Of a stretch of DNA of 64,000 bases, positions 1 through 12,649 are shown piece after piece (position 1 is the stretch's first letter; each line of letters begins with the position of its first letter). A program made the position numbers and the translations under genes. The notes under the pieces are model-generated. The model searched no databases, had not been told where the DNA came from, and saw nothing but the letters and a program-made list of their open reading frames with translations. Source of the DNA: Phragmites australis (Eukaryota; Streptophyta; Magnoliopsida; Poales; Poaceae); NCBI RefSeq assembly GCF_958298935.1, contig NC_084941.1, positions 15,226,001-15,290,000 on the forward strand, written 5' to 3'.

Positions 1-44
1 AGCATGACGCTCAGGACCGTCGTCGCCGGCGAGGACCTCGTCAT

Positions 45-3000
45 GTGGTACGTAACCAGGATGATTCTTTCTCTAAAATTAAACTCACTATACCTGAATT
101 CAATGGTAAATATGATCCTGATGCTTATCTTGAGTGGGAACTTGCTGTTGATCAAAAATTTGCATGTCATGCTTTTCCTGCACAACATCAAGTTAGAGCT
201 GCTACTAGTGAGTTTACCCATTTTGCTTCTATTTGGTGGCGCGAACATGGCAGCAAACATCCCACTGAAATTCCTACCACTTGGGATGCTTTAAAAGTTC
301 TCATGCGCCACAGATTTGTTCCCTCATATTATGCTCGCGATATGCTTAATAAACTACAGCGTTTAAGGCAAGGTACAAACTCTGTTGAAGAGTACTATCA
401 GGAGCTGCAAACTGGTATGCTTCGTTGTGGTTTAGTTGAGAACAATGATGCTGCTATGGCACATTTTTTGGGTGGTTTAAACCGTGAAATTCAGGATGTG
501 CTTGATTATAAGGAGTACAATAATATTACTCGTTTGTTCCATCTTGCTTGCAAAGCTGAACGTGAAGTGCAGGGACGACACACGAGGACACATGCTAACT
601 CTTTTGCAGGTCGCACCACGTCGTTCCACTCAGCCCCTAAGCCTGTGGCCGTGTCACACCCAGCAGCGCCATCTCCACCTAGCGGCACTCCGAGTGACAA
701 GGCAGCAGCAAAAACTCCAGCGCCACATCAAGCAACAAAGGGCGCCTCTTCCTCTGGACGCACCAAGGACATTCAATGCCATCGCTGCAAAGGTTTTGGT
801 CACGTGATACGGGACTGCCCCAACAAGCGCACGCTGATTATACGTGACAATGGTGAGTATTCTTCAGCTAGTGATTCCGAAGAAACCATATATGCTATGC
901 TTGCCACTGACGTTGCAGGAACCGAAGAAGAACATGTGGCTGCCACTGACGCCGACAAGTATGAGAGTCTTGTTGTGCAGCGCGTTCTCAGCACGCAGGT
1001 TGCACAACCAGAGCAGAACCAGCGCCACACCTTGTTCCACACCAAAGGCGTTGTGCAAGAACGATCTGTTCGCATCATTATTGACGGCGGCAGCTGCAAC
1101 AACTTGGCAAGCACGGATCTGGTGGAGAAGTTGTTTCTCTCAACGCGCCCACACCCACACCCCTACCATATTCAATGGCTAAACCAGGGCGGCAAACTCA
1201 AGGTAACACGCTCGCTTTTGCAGGACTATGCCGATGTGTTTCCGAAGGAGTTACCACCAGGTCTTCCTCCCATTTGCGGCATTGAGCACCAGATCGACCT
1301 CATCCCAGGCGCCCAGCTTCCCAACCGCGCCCCGTACCGTACCAATCCCGCTGAAACAAAGGAGATTCAGCGCCAAGTCCAAGCGTTACTTGATAAGGGC
1401 TACATTCGTGAGTCTCTTAGCCCTTGCTCTGTTCCTGTTTTACTTGTTCCAAAGAAGGATGGTACCTAGCGCATGTGCGTAGATTGTCGCGCGATTAACA
1501 ATATCACGATTCGTTATCGCTATCCTACACCTCGCCTTGATGATATGCTTGATAAGCTTAGCGGTGCTGTTATATTCTCCAAGGTCGATTTGCGTAGCGG
1601 GTACCACCAGATTAGAATGAAACTTGGGGATGAATGGAAAACGGCATTTAAAACAAAATTTGGCTTATATGAATGGTTAGTTATGCCGTTTGGATTGACT
1701 AATGCTCCCAGCACATTTATGCGCTTAATGAATGAAGTTTTGAGGCCGTTCATAGGACTGTTTGTGGTTGTTTATTTTGACGATATTCTGATTTACAGCA
1801 AGTATATGGAAGAGCATTTGGAACATTTGCGTGCTGTTTTTGATGCTTTGCGCGCTGCCCGTTTATTTGGTAACTTGGAAAAGTGCAACTTCTGCACACA
1901 ACGTGTGTCGTTTCTTGGCTATGTTGTTACTCCACAGGGCATTGAGGTGGACAGCAGCAAGATTGACGCCATCCAGAGCTGGCCCACGCCGACGACAGTT
2001 ACGCAGATTCGGAGTTTTCTTGGGCTTGCAGGATTCTACCGACGGTTTGTGCGTGATTTCAGCTCCATTGCCGCCCCGTTGCATGAGCTCACCAAAAAGG
2101 GCATTCCTTTCTCCTGGGGTACGGCACAAGAAGAGGCATTCACCATCCTAAAAGATAAATTGACACATGCCCCCTTACTACAGCTTCCTGATTTCAATAA
2201 GATGTTTGAACTTGAATGCGATGCTAGTGGTATTGGGTTGGGCGGTGTTTTGCTTCAAGAGGGAAAACCAGTGGCTTACTTTAGCGAAAAATTAAGCGGT
2301 GCTAGTCTGAATTATTCAACTTATGACAAAGAACTTTTCGCTTTGGTTCGCACTCTACAAACTTGGCAGCATTATTTATGGCCTCGCGAGTTTATTATTC
2401 ATTCTGATCATGAGGCTTTAAAACATATTCGTAGCCAAACCAATCTGAACCGTCGACATGCTAAGTGGGTAGAATTCATAGAGTCTTTTCCTTACATCAT
2501 CAAACACAAGAACGGGAAAGACAACATTATTGCTGATGCTTTGTCGCGTAGATACACCATGCTGTCCTAGTTAGACTTTAAATTTTTTGGCTTACAAACT
2601 GTGAAAGAACAATACGCCGATGATCCTGATTTTAAGGCCATCATGATGCATTGCAAGGATGGTAAACCATGGGGTAAATTCCATGTAAACGATGGGTTCT
2701 TGTTCCGCGCTAACAAGCTATGTATTCCAGCAAGCTCGGTTCGTCTTTTGCTGTTGCAGGAAGCGCATGGTGGCGGCCTCATGGGACACTTTGGCGTTTA
2801 CAAGACACAGGAGATTCTGGCCGCACACTTCTTTTGGCCCCAGATGCGCCACGACGTGGAGCGCTTTGTTGCACGCTGCACCACGTGCCAGAAAGCTAAG
2901 TCACACCTGAACAACCATGGTTTGTATATGCCGTTACCTGTCCCTACTTCTCCTTGGCTCGATATTTCTATGGATTTTGTTTTGGGCTTACCTCGAACTA

Positions 3001-3986
3001 AGAAGGGGAGGGATAGTATCTTTGTGGTTGTTGATCGATTCTCTAAAATGGCTCACTTCATACCATGTCATAAAACTGATGATGCTAGCAGCGTTGCTGA
3101 ATTGTTCTTTCGTGAGATTATTCGTTTACATGGTGTTCCAAATACAATAGTCTCAGATCGCGATGCTAAGTTCCTAAGTCATTTTTGGAGATCTCTTTGG
3201 AATAAACTAGGAACTAAATTGCTTTTCAGCACCACTTGTCACCCACAAACAGATGGGCAAACTGAGGTTGTGAACAGAACCTTATCTACCATGCTTAGGG
3301 CTGTGTTAGACAAGAATCTGAAACTTTGGGAGGATTGCTTGCCCCATGTCGAGTTTGCTTACAATCGTGCTACACATTCCTCCACAAAAATGTGCCCTTT
3401 TCAGGTTGTCTATGGTTACATTCCACGGGCGCCAATTGACTTGCTGTCCTTTGATCCTTTGGACGCCCAACATGTAGATGATGTTGCACGTGTTAAACAA
3501 ATGTTGGACATCCATGAGCAAACGCAGCAGAACATTGCGCACACTAAAGCTAAAAATCAGGCTGTTGGTAGTAAAGGACGTAAACTTGTTACTTTTGAAC
3601 CTGGTGACTTGGTTTGGTTGCATTTGCGCAAGGATCGCTTTCCTACTTTGCGCAGGTCTAAGCTGATGCCACGTGCTGCTGGTCCCTTCAAGGTGTTAAA
3701 GAAAATTAATGATAATGCTTATATACTTGACCTGCCTGCAGAATATGGTGTTTCCTCTAGTTTTAATGTTGCAGATTTGAAACCATATGCGGGCGAGGAT
3801 GAGGAGCTGCCGTCGAGGACGACTTCGATTCAAGAAGGGGAGGATGATGAGGACATCAACCCCGACACGGGAATGGCTACTCCAACTGAACCAGCACAGG
3901 CGCCACCAGGACCACTCACTCGAGCTCGTGCACGTGAATTAAACTTCGTGATGATTTTGAAGAATGAAGGACCAGAAGTTTCCTAA
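45..3986 (+). pseudogene. gag-pol polyprotein, CRM-like, with two nonsense mutations
   Basis: One reading frame runs through the whole stretch and is broken by TAG at 1467-1469 (right after VPKKDGT, where the family has Trp) and TAG at 2568-2570 (where it has Gln). Gag comes first, with a CCHC knuckle (CHRCKGFGHVIRDC) near 775-820. The protease active-site motif IIIDGGS lies near 1078. RT spans about 1400-1900 with YFDDIL intact at about 1773-1790, followed by RNase H ([13 protein letters not shown] near 2215), an integrase HHCC zinc finger (end CTTCQKAK near 2880), and the DDE core (SMDFV near 2970, SDRDAKF near 3155). The frame ends at 3986 after an acidic tail. Between GGKLKVTR and SLLQDYADVF (near 1205) the protease C-terminal half is missing in frame. 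In life the protein would package and integrate element RNA. Confidence 0.8.
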
Positions 3987-4008
3987 GTGCATGCGCCATC
4001 TATGCTCA

Positions 4009-4574
4009 TGATGAACCTGCCCAGAATAATGTCTAGGTGCTGGCCACCTATGTGTTTTTAGTTTTGTCAAGAAATAACCAGGAAGGTGCTGCGCCACCTA
4101 AATCAGGAAAGGGGATCAAGGAGATGGCGTGTGGCTGTTTGGGCGCCTATTCCCTGCCTTGTGGGCAGGCTGGGCGCCTACCTTCCTCACGCCTCCTCCC
4201 CCTATTTAGCCAGGGGCTGCGCCCCCTCTTTTGCTTGGGTTTTCTTTGATAAGTTTAGCTATTGTGCAAACATCCTGTGCTGCAGTTGTGCTCAGCGGCC
4301 ACCTGTGGACAGCCATTGTGAACCCCAATTCGTGAGCGATTGATATTCAGTTTTGCCTTCATCTTGTTCTTGCTTGTTCTTCGATTGCTTGCAGGAATAG
4401 AACCTCGTGTTCAGGTTGATCTTGCCACCAGCAAGGTCAATAACCATTTGGAGTTGGTTCAGTGATTGCTAAGGCGCCACGACCTGTTTGTTCGTAGTCG
4501 GATCGCGAGAATCACCTCCTCCACAAATCAAAGTTATCCCTCTCACCAAAAGATCGGGCACTCCAGCTCCATCA
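4009..4574 (+). repeat. Putative 3' LTR of the CRM-like element
   Basis: The segment starts TGATGAAC shortly after the pol stop and ends CTCCATCA, giving TG...CA termini and a length of 566 bp. A CTATTTAG box at about 4203-4210 could be the promoter. The boundaries are inferred, because the partner LTR lies outside the window. Confidence 0.55.
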
Positions 4575-5100
4575 AGAAGGGGAGCAGTGGTCATGCTTTG
4601 TCTTCAAGGAAGTGACTGGCATTAAATGCCTAGTATGGTGGACGCTGCTCTGACACCCCGGCGTAATGGAGGCTATGACACCCCTGACAGTATGGCGCCG
4701 GGCCGCAATTGGTGATCGGCTTGCTGCCTTCAGAGGGCAGGCACCATGATAGTTACTACATTGGATATTTATCTCCCAGATAGGGTAGAAAGTAGTTATC
4801 CGTAATAAGGCCTAGTAATTCGGTCAGATCCTAGATATTTATACATTGTGATAAACTTGTACGCCAAGCTATGTATGGCCCTATAAATAGGAGCCCTGGT
4901 CATCTGGGCAAGACAAACGAGCTAAACGACAAAAAGGACACAGAGGTGATAGAATAGCTAGTCACGCCGTGACACTCCCCCAGATCGACCCATTTTTTGT
5001 ACCATTAATACATTCGTGGTGTTCCTTCCTCTTAAATTTCGTCTCTAAGTTTGAGTCTCCTCCTTAGAAGAAACTCTCGCTGTACTTACTGGGGCAAGAC
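4575..5100. other. Unassigned LTR-like stretch with a TATA box
   Basis: No gene is seen here. A clear TATAAATAGG box lies near 4881-4890, downstream of a repetitive stretch containing GACACCCC units, as in many gypsy LTRs. I cannot find a second copy or ends for it, so the element of origin is unknown. The CRM-like element probably inserted into it. Confidence 0.3.
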
Positions 5101-5578
5101 AAACTCTTGCTCCAACAACCACTTCGACTTTCCGCTCATGACGAGCATCAGCGTACTCAGTCTTTACTCCTGCATACTCAGGTGCCTTCTTAGATCCCAG
5201 ATAGTGAAGTATCTCCCAAAGCTTGGTGGGGAACCATCCTTCGTGGCGTCCATTGGAGTGGTAGACACGGTTGCAATGCTGAACATGAGGCGGTTGCGGC
5301 CGTGCAAAAGCCATAGCACAGGTCAGGGTCAACGGTCAAGCAGGGAGATGATCACCAGTGCTCCTGCGTGCAATCAGATAGGTCTGGGCCATCTACAACA
5401 TTTTGGAAAGAACATGGAGACTCAATAACAGGGTTTAAACAGAATAAGCCAAGAAAAGCACAGAAAAGCCAAGGCAGAGTTTTTCGAAAATAGTTTTCTT
5501 AACAAAAATAATCCTTAAGACTTGACCATTCTAATTAGGCTCATAACCTACGGTCATCACGGCTCTGATGCAACCTCT
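5101..5578 (-). other. Leader and degenerate primer-binding site of the LTR-A element
   Basis: Reading the minus strand out of LTR-A, the first bases contain a decayed initiator-Met tRNA primer-binding site at 5562-5573 (TTGCATCAGAGC; the usual form is TGGTATCAGAGC). The following 120 bp resemble the leader next to LTR-D at 55080-55201, including GGTCAT/CCGTAGG wording. This shows that LTR-A is a 5' LTR of a minus-strand element whose body ran leftwards. No coding region of that body is recognisable here. Confidence 0.55.
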
Positions 5579-8500
5579 GTCACACCGAGTTTTATTAAGG
5601 GAAAAAACTAGATGCAAACCATATGTATGCCAGGATCAAGTTTCATACATGCAGCGACTTCATCAGTGTATCACACACAATGCCATTATTACAAGATTTA
5701 ACTTAAACAAAATAGATAGACCTCGAAGTCTTTAACTAAAGCACACAAACTAAACACAGCGAAGCTCCCATCTTCCATAGGCAATTGACCGGGGGATCCA
5801 CCAGCCTAGCAATCTTCATCTTCATCGATGTAGAAGTCGGGTTCTCCTTCAATGTCTTCATTGTCTAAGCAGTGGTTTGATGCACGGAAATAGCAAGTGT
5901 TAGTACATATCGTACTCCACAAGTGTGGGAACTATATGACATACAAGCTTGATTAAAGGAATAGGGTATAATAGGTAACTTTGCATAAATGCCAACTATG
6001 CTATAGTAAAAAAAGAGTTATAAAAGCAACCTATTTATCTATGTGAACCATCACTAAACTCCTAACTCCTAGAAATATCTCCACAAGTTTCCCAACTACC
6101 TGAATTCCACATTAGGTTCCCAAACCAACCAACTTGATACCCATCACAGGTAACCAAGAACCATCCACTGACATTTACCCTTCACATGTAACCAACCAAT
6201 ACAACTAAAGCAAACCAACTAATCGTGTGAGGATCCAAGTCTCTCATGACCGTGAGCATGGCTGATATATCAGATTGTACACTCTATAAAGGTTGTTCAG
6301 CTTTCCCCATCAGTCGTGATTTCCTTATTGCCGTGTTGCGCAAACACTTAACACACGCCAGTGGTGTGTCGCCTGGAGATCACTACAAGGATGTTACAAA
6401 GCATCCTCCCAACAAGAATAAGCCTGCTAAGGTTTTACCACCATCAAAGTGGAGTCACACCACCAAGAAGCCCCCTCATGTGCCTTTTAGCTCCGAAAAG
6501 AATGACTCTTCCCTTCCACTACACCACCAGTGGCTCATTTTGTACTGAGGATCCACTAATTACTAAGCCAGGCCATACCCATGTAAGCCTCATGGATGGA
6601 TGATAATTCTTGGGTTGTCACTCCATGAACCGGACCTTAAGACACCGAGCAAACACTAGCACCCACCAAAGTGTTTCACACACTTGTGCCTCACGCACCA
6701 TCATCAACCAACCTTCTACTCGACATCCCTAAGTTCCATGTTGCCAGACAAGTTACCATATTTCCCAACTCATAGTTGCATAGTTCATTAATCATCCATA
6801 CCCTTGTGCAAAGCTAAGCATAAACTACCATTAAACCACTACGATAGCTAGGCGACAAGGAATATATGGGACATGATACTATAAGTAAATGAGATTCAAA
6901 ATTAATAGCATGCATGTTTTAAATAAATAAGGCATTTGAAAACTTGGATCAAAATGTTGAAGGAAACCATCCTCTTCCAACTTGCTACTCAGACTTTTCA
7001 AAGGCTTGGTCCTAGAGATTCATGAACTGCTCTTCGTCTGCTCTTGGAACACACCAAAAAAGCAGACACAAAACTAGCTAAGAACAGTACAGCAAGCAAT
7101 AGCTAACATCTATGAAATGGGTACTAAAAGATAGTACACTCTACTACGAACGTGAGAGCGCAAAAATCACCTAAAACGAAGCTAAAATGAGAATGTTATG
7201 CTAAAAAAAAGTTTTGGACTAAATCTGGAAATTAAAAGGACTTGTTTTGAATTAAAAGGAGAGGATAGGGGCCTTTTTGTAAAAATAGAGGGACCTATTT
7301 GCAAACATTGGAAGTTTAAGGACTAAACTATAAAAAGACAGGGGCTTTATGGTAAATATAGGAAAGTCTAGGGGCTAAGTGCAAAAGTGCCACTTTTCCT
7401 GATTTAAAATAATTCAAAAAGCTGACTCGGTAAAGCTATGGTGATGTGGCATGACACAAGGGCTCTGAGGCTGAGGCGGCAGGCTTACGTGGGCAGTGAG
7501 GTGGCAATGGTGGCTGACTGGATTAAAGAAGGTGACATGTGGCGATATTTGAGTGGCTCGGCGAAGGGGTATTCTGAATCTAATCTAGACCATCAGTTAT
7601 AGATCGAGCAGGGAGAGTGGAAGGAGGGGATTAACCGGCCGGTGGCAAATAGGGTACGGTGGTGGGAGGGGAACTACGGTGGAAAACTCACCGGTGAGGG
7701 TGAAAATGTCGTCGCTGGGCACAAGGGACGACGGCGAGTGGCGGAGGGGAGAGAGGAGTGGATGACAAACCCGTTTGATAGCTTACCTTGGACGGCACGG
7801 TTCGGGAAGTTAGTCGACGGCGGTGGAGGAGGCAACAGTGCACAGGACGCATCGGGGAAGGAGCTCTGGTGACTGAGACATGTAGGGGAGTGGCGGAATC
7901 GGCTCCTCATGAGCACGCAGTCCCGATGTTGTGCTCAGTTAGGGAGGAGAAGCAGCGGGCGAGCGCGGTGGATGGTGGAGCTTGACACAACGGAAAAAAT
8001 GGCAGCGGCGACTAGAGCTAGAGGAGGCTCGGTTCGAGGAAAAGCAGATCGAAGGAGGGGGGGCTCGCAGTTATATAGGCAGATGTACACGTGTAGGGCG
8101 AGAAGATTCGGTTGTGGGTTCGTTGGGATACGGCTTGGATAAGGAGGCAGCGGTCATATCTGAGTCGGGTGTGGTGCGAGTCTCGCTCGGACGCGAGGAG
8201 GAAGACAGCGTAGGGCTTACTTGGCAGCCTCCTACGACGGTGAAACGAGACAAAGCAGAGGTGAGATTTGGCCAAGCGCCTTTGCGTAGCGGCGGGCGCA
8301 AAATTGCCTGGCCTGGCCTTGGCCCACCCAGGCAGGTGGTAGGCGCGGGATTGTGCTGTCGAGCAGCAACTCAGACGGGGAGGAGAAGGAGGGGGGGATG
8401 GGCTAGGTCACACGGAAAAAGGGATAATGGGTTGGTAGGAAAAGGAGAAAAAGAAAGGAGAGGAAAAGATTAGGCCCAAGGAGAAGGGAATTGATTTTTT

Positions 8501-8758
8501 TGATGCAAGAACTTTTCAAATTCTTCCAAAAATCAAACAACACACCTCGAGGTTTTCAAAAATCATTTTTCGCACAATAAAACTATAATGCATCTACTCC
8601 ATCATGCATGCATCAAAAGTTTAATATAGCCTAAGTTAATTATTTAATTTAGAAAATAAGTTTTCCACCTAGGATTTTGAGAAGAAAAAGAACACACTAA
8701 TTCTAAAGAAAACATAAATTATTACTATTTTCAAAAATTTGAAAATTAGGGTGTTACA
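5579..8758 (-). repeat. LTR-A: 3.2-kb 5' LTR of a minus-strand gypsy element
   Basis: On the plus strand it starts TGTCACACC and ends AGGGTGTTACA, so as an LTR it reads TGTAACACCC...GGTGTGACA on the minus strand. It shares blocks with LTR-C (the 'free-text' run at 7200-7600 parallels 54210-54600, and a goosefoot-like GTGAGGATCCAAGTCTCTCAT block at 6230 recurs at 36060, 53276 and 55845). The right edge abuts TNP2 coding sequence of CACTA-1, so the element inserted into that gene. ORFs inside it, such as 7982-8473, are low-complexity and not supported. Confidence 0.65.
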
Positions 8759-8827
8759 ATGTGGTTGAAGATCTCGATGTTGTCTTTGGAAAGCGGAATA
8801 AAAAAATCTAAGGGTACTATTGTGAGA

Positions 8828-10323
8828 GCTACCGTATTGGAAGCACCTTGAAGTTCGCCATTGCATCGACGTCATGCATGTAGAGAAGAATGTGTATGAA
8901 AGCTTGGTTGGTCTTTTACTTAATATTCCATGAAGGACGAAGGACAGCCTCAACACAAGGCTTGACTTGGTTGATTTGAAGGTCAACCTGAATTGGCGCC
9001 TGAGCCGTCGAAAAAAGGTAGAATGAGGCTTCCTCCTGCCTGCTATAATCTGAAAAAGGCTGAGAGAACTGAACTATGCAAGTGCTTGCATGGTGTAAAA
9101 GTTCTGTCCGATTACTCCGCCAACATCTTCAAACTTGTTTCGCTGCAAGATTCGAAACTAGTTGGCATAAATTGCCATGATTGCCATGTGTTGATGACAC
9201 AAATGTTTCCTGTTGCAATCCGAAATATCCAGCCGACCTATCTCTAAGATACAATCACCAGGCTATGTTAGTTATTTAACACAATTACTCAGAAGGTCAT
9301 CGATCCCGAAGTACTTTGTGTTTTACAGGCCGATATGGTGAAGACACTACGTTATCTTGGGATATACTTTCCTCCATTGTTTTTTGATATCATGGTACAT
9401 GTTATCATTCACCTCGTGAGAGAGATAAAGATATGCGGCCCAGTATTCCTATGTCAGATGTACCCATTTGAGATGTACATGGGAATTTTAAAGAAGTATG
9501 TATGGAATCGATCTTTTCCGGAGTGCAGCATCGTCCAAGGTTACAAAACCAAAGAGGTATTCAAGTTCTACATCGATTACATGGAGTAGCTCAAACCAAT
9601 AGGTGTGCCCATGTCTGGCCATGTGGGGAGATTGGATGGAAAGGGGACCATAGGTAGGAAATCAATCATTCCTGACTTTGCCACGTTATCTAAAGCTCGT
9701 TTCATGGTCTTGCAACATATGACCGAAGGATCCCCATATATAGACATGCATAAGGATGTGCTACCCAAAGAGAATCTAGGCTGTATGGATTCTTGGATTA
9801 CAAAACAGCACAACTGCAGCTTCAACAACTGGTTGGCAGCATGAGTCAATAATAAAAGTTCAACGGAGGAAAATATTGGCTAGTTGGCAAAATGGCCAAG
9901 TCACATAGTCATGACAACTTTTATACCAGAGCACGTTACAAAACAATGTTGTGCGCATAGATGCCTTACAGGACAAATGTGGGGTCTGTGTATACTATGG
10001 GTACATAGAGGAGACTTAGGAACTCGACTAGTACGTTTCAAGATCCCCCTTTTTCGGTGCCATTGGGTCGCACTCTCAAGTGTTAAGGTAGACAAGTATG
10101 AAATGACTATTGTCGACCTCAAACATGCCGCATACAAAGACAAACCATTTGTACTCACCAAGCAATTTGTCCAGGTCTTCTATGTGCAGGACCCAGCAAA
10201 TCGAAAGCTTCACATAGTCCTTTAGGGAAAAAGAAGGATTATCGAAGTTGATAATGTTGTGGAGAAAGAAGAGTACAATCAATTTGATAAGTACCCTCTT
10301 GGAGATGGCATCAAGAAGGGCTG
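8828..10323 (+). pseudogene. CACTA transposase TNP2, C-terminal part, degenerate (CACTA-1)
   Basis: TNP2 is the DNA-binding transposase that cuts CACTA elements at their ends. Here only the C-terminal part remains. Readable pieces, in shifting frames, are ELPYWKHLEVRHCIDVMHVEKNV (in fragments, near 8833-8900), a DUF4218-like block (LPPACYNLKK...NCHDCHVLMTQMFPVAIR, 9020-9230), FFDIM...VFLCQMYPFE (near 9380-9475) and a DUF4216-like block (IPLFRCHWV...VDKYEMTIVDL, 10040-10125). Stops at about 8932 and 9247 and at least one frameshift near 8990 show it is dead. The same blocks occur in the same order in the CACTA-2 copy, but sequence identity is low, so the two elements belong to different families. 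Confidence 0.8.
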
Positions 10324-10329
10324 ATTGTT

Positions 10330-10525
10330 AAAGTTGTATGATGTAACTCGATTGTTATGTACCTATATTTTGCAATATCTAATGAACCATCTGTATTAAT
10401 ATCAGCATAGATGGTTATGTACAATGAGCCGTCTGTAACTATAATTTAAGTACATATAGTTCTTTATAAATAGCCATCTATACTAATGTTAATACAGATG
10501 GCTCTACCTTATGACCCATCTGTAC
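10330..10525. repeat. Internal array of CACTA-1 subterminal repeats
   Basis: About six copies of ACAGATGGTT-type units in both orientations (GAACCATCTGTA, TAGATGGTT, GAGCCGTCTGTA, AGCCATCTATA, TACAGATGGCTC, ACCCATCTGTA) lie just after the TNP2 end. The same unit fills the right end of the element at 40020-40187. In known En/Spm elements such units are bound by the TNPA-type protein. A TATAAATAG at 10468-10476 and a TATAAACTC near 10533 lie within or just after the array, followed by AAACCCTAG, a common plant 5'-UTR string. Confidence 0.6.
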
Positions 10526-10880
10526 AAACGAGGGTATAAACTCCGTTCAACCCGCACTGCCACCCAGTTTATTCCTAAACCCTAGTTGACTCCTTCTCTC
10601 GCGCTTCTCCTGGCAACCTCCCCGACAACCGTGCTCCTCCCCGATGGACCCCCTCAAGGTGACTTCCCTCCCTGGTGGACCCCTCCCTCCTGGCATCCTC
10701 TCTCCTAGCAACCTCCCTCCCGACGTCCTCCCTCCTAGCATCCTCCCTCCCAGCGGCCTCCCTCCCAGCGTCATCCCTCCCGGTGACTTCCCTCATGGCG
10801 GCCCCCTCCTGACGTCTCCCCTCCTAGAAACCTCCCTCAAGGTTCACCTTTCCTCTATCCCCGGCCACTGGTAAGCCCTT
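10526..10880 (+). other. Probable promoter/first exon of the CACTA-1 second gene, with 15-bp repeats
   Basis: After the repeat array comes a 5'-UTR-like CT-rich stretch and an ATG at 10644. The following 76-codon frame contains a 15-bp tandem repeat (CCTCCCTCCCAGCGT type, about eight units, 10680-10795) encoding a pentapeptide repeat of LPPSx form. This is probably the start of the second CACTA-1 gene, but the link to the downstream exons is interrupted by CACTA-2 and is inferred only. Confidence 0.35.
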
Positions 10881-11468
10881 CATCAAACAAGTCTGGATCA
10901 TTGTTCAGTGTGCTTGATCCCCGGCCACTGGCACTACATTGACATTGATATTGACTTAAGAGAGATAGGTAAATGGGGTCTTGTGACTGTGTCCATGAGG
11001 TAATGCTGCAGATGGGAGATGAAGAGGACACAAGTCTGGACCTTTCTTAACTTGAGATTTGCCTGCTTACAAATTGGACCAGAGATAAAAGAGTCTAAAC
11101 CATATTTTAGATAGATAGAATCTGAATTACTCCCTCCATTTTCAATCCAAGTCCATTTTCTTGCGAAGAACAGGTATTCATCAGGGAGGAAGTGAGAAAG
11201 GGAGGTAGGAAGATAGTTTGTATTTTGTACTTGACTCAAATAACATCTTTCTAAACTTGAGGTTTGTCTGATTACAAATTGGACTGGAGATAGAAGTGTA
11301 TAAACCACACTAGACATAATTTAGAATCTGAATGGAGATATAAGTGTCTACACCACATTAAATAGCTTTGAGTTTATTACCTAAAATACTCCCGTGTGAT
11401 GATTTTTTATTACCTAACTTCAATTACCAATGAATTTTGTTACCTATTGCTCCATTTGGTGTTGTTCT
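10881..11468. other. Non-coding CACTA-1 sequence left of CACTA-2
   Basis: I see no gene here. A direct repeat of about 25 bp, built around TTGAGATTTGCCTGCTTACAAATTGGAC (in fragments) at 11041-11070 and 11258-11286, suggests a local duplication. The last three bases (TCT, 11466-11468) are the left target-site duplication of CACTA-2. Confidence 0.4.
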
Positions 11469-11700
11469 CACTACAACAGAACCCCACAAAATAGCCGCCA
11501 CCTTCAATGCCGGTTCAAAGGAACACGGTACTGAAAGTGGTATCAGTGCCGGTTCTAAAACTCCCGCCCGCGATCGAGGGCCTGGAGTTAAGAACCGGCA
11601 CTGATGTATCAGTGCCGGTTCTAACCATAAACCGGCACTGATAGTCGTGTTTCAGTGCCGGTTCCTCTTTAAACCGGCACTGATAGCATCCTACAGTATA
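11469..11700. repeat. CACTA-2 left TIR and subterminal repeat array
   Basis: The CACTA terminus is followed by at least six copies of CAGTGCCGGTT in direct and inverted orientation, spaced 20-45 bp apart. In characterised CACTA elements such arrays bind the TNPA-type protein and bring the ends together. A GTATATTTAG TATA-like box at 11697-11706 directly follows and likely starts the TNP2 transcript. Confidence 0.8.
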
Positions 11701-12649
11701 TTTAGCCCATCTTCTTCCCCATCTCGACCTAGAACAGAGCCGCCGCCGCCGCAGCCCAGTGTTACAGTGCCTCCTTGCCATTTTTTTTGCGATTCAAGGT
11801 TTTTTTTGCATGGGAGCCTTCAAAATTTTGAGGAGTCAACTATTTTAAGGTTAGTGAGATGATCTATATTTCATTTTTGATAGATTACTTGGAAGATTGC
11901 TCTAGGGTTGATGATGCATGGTGCTTGTTCCATGGTTATGGATTTAGAGATGTAGTTGAGATCTAATTTAGGTAAAGTTTGCAACTTCGTCGCTGTTGGA
12001 TGTATAGAGATGTTCTACATTTGATTCTTAGTTGGATTTTAGTTGCTAGATTGCTCTAGTTTTGAATTTAGGTGGTTGTGAGTTGGTGTTGAAATTTGGA
12101 ATGAGTAAGAGCTCAAATATCCATATAAATTAGACAAAGATCGTAATTTTATCATTGTAGATGATTTATCGAGTAGATTAAAAGTCACATGTAAATAGAG
12201 TTGGGTGCCTACATTAAAATCTAGGGACAATTGCAAATTTGCCACTTTTTGAACCATTATTGCCATTCAAAAATTGCAAAAATACTGCTAGAACTGTCAT
12301 TCGAGTGGCATTCAAAGAATAAAAAATCAGGGCGGTATTTGCAAAATGTCCCTAAAATCTAGCTCTAATTTTTTAGTATGTGGATTGCGTATATTTTTAA
12401 AGTCATGAATTTTAGTAATAATCTAGTGGATTTCCTATGTTAATTAATCAACATAGTGAATTTAACATGTACAGTTGATAAAATACTGTGTTGTAGGGAT
12501 GGCACGTCCACCCACGAGTCGCAATCGTACTCGGTAGCCTTTGGAAGGTGGGTCCCCCGACCCGGCCCAAGTACCGGAAGGAGATGGGCCCTCAAATAGG
12601 GACCAATCAAGATGCGAGGTAATTCGATGAATATGTTCTAGATTTTGAA

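Larger units (their letters stand above)
1..4574 (+). mobile_element. CRM-like Ty3/gypsy chromovirus, 5'-truncated by window edge
   Basis: This is the 3' part of a Ty3/gypsy retrotransposon in the order gag, protease, RT, RNase H, integrase, then a 3' LTR. The gag and pol wording (for example [15 protein letters not shown] in RT and the acidic EGEDDED tail after integrase) matches the grass centromeric retrotransposon (CRM/RIRE7) type as I remember it; that lineage call is by recognition only. The 5' LTR and the start of gag lie outside the window. The coding part holds two in-frame stops and an internal deletion in the protease, so this copy cannot be autonomous. No target-site duplication can be tested because the left end is missing. 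Confidence 0.75.

Noticed and set aside
7642..8473. Several ORFs of 60-163 codons
   Set aside because: They lie within LTR-A, have no recognisable motif and show no codon pattern.
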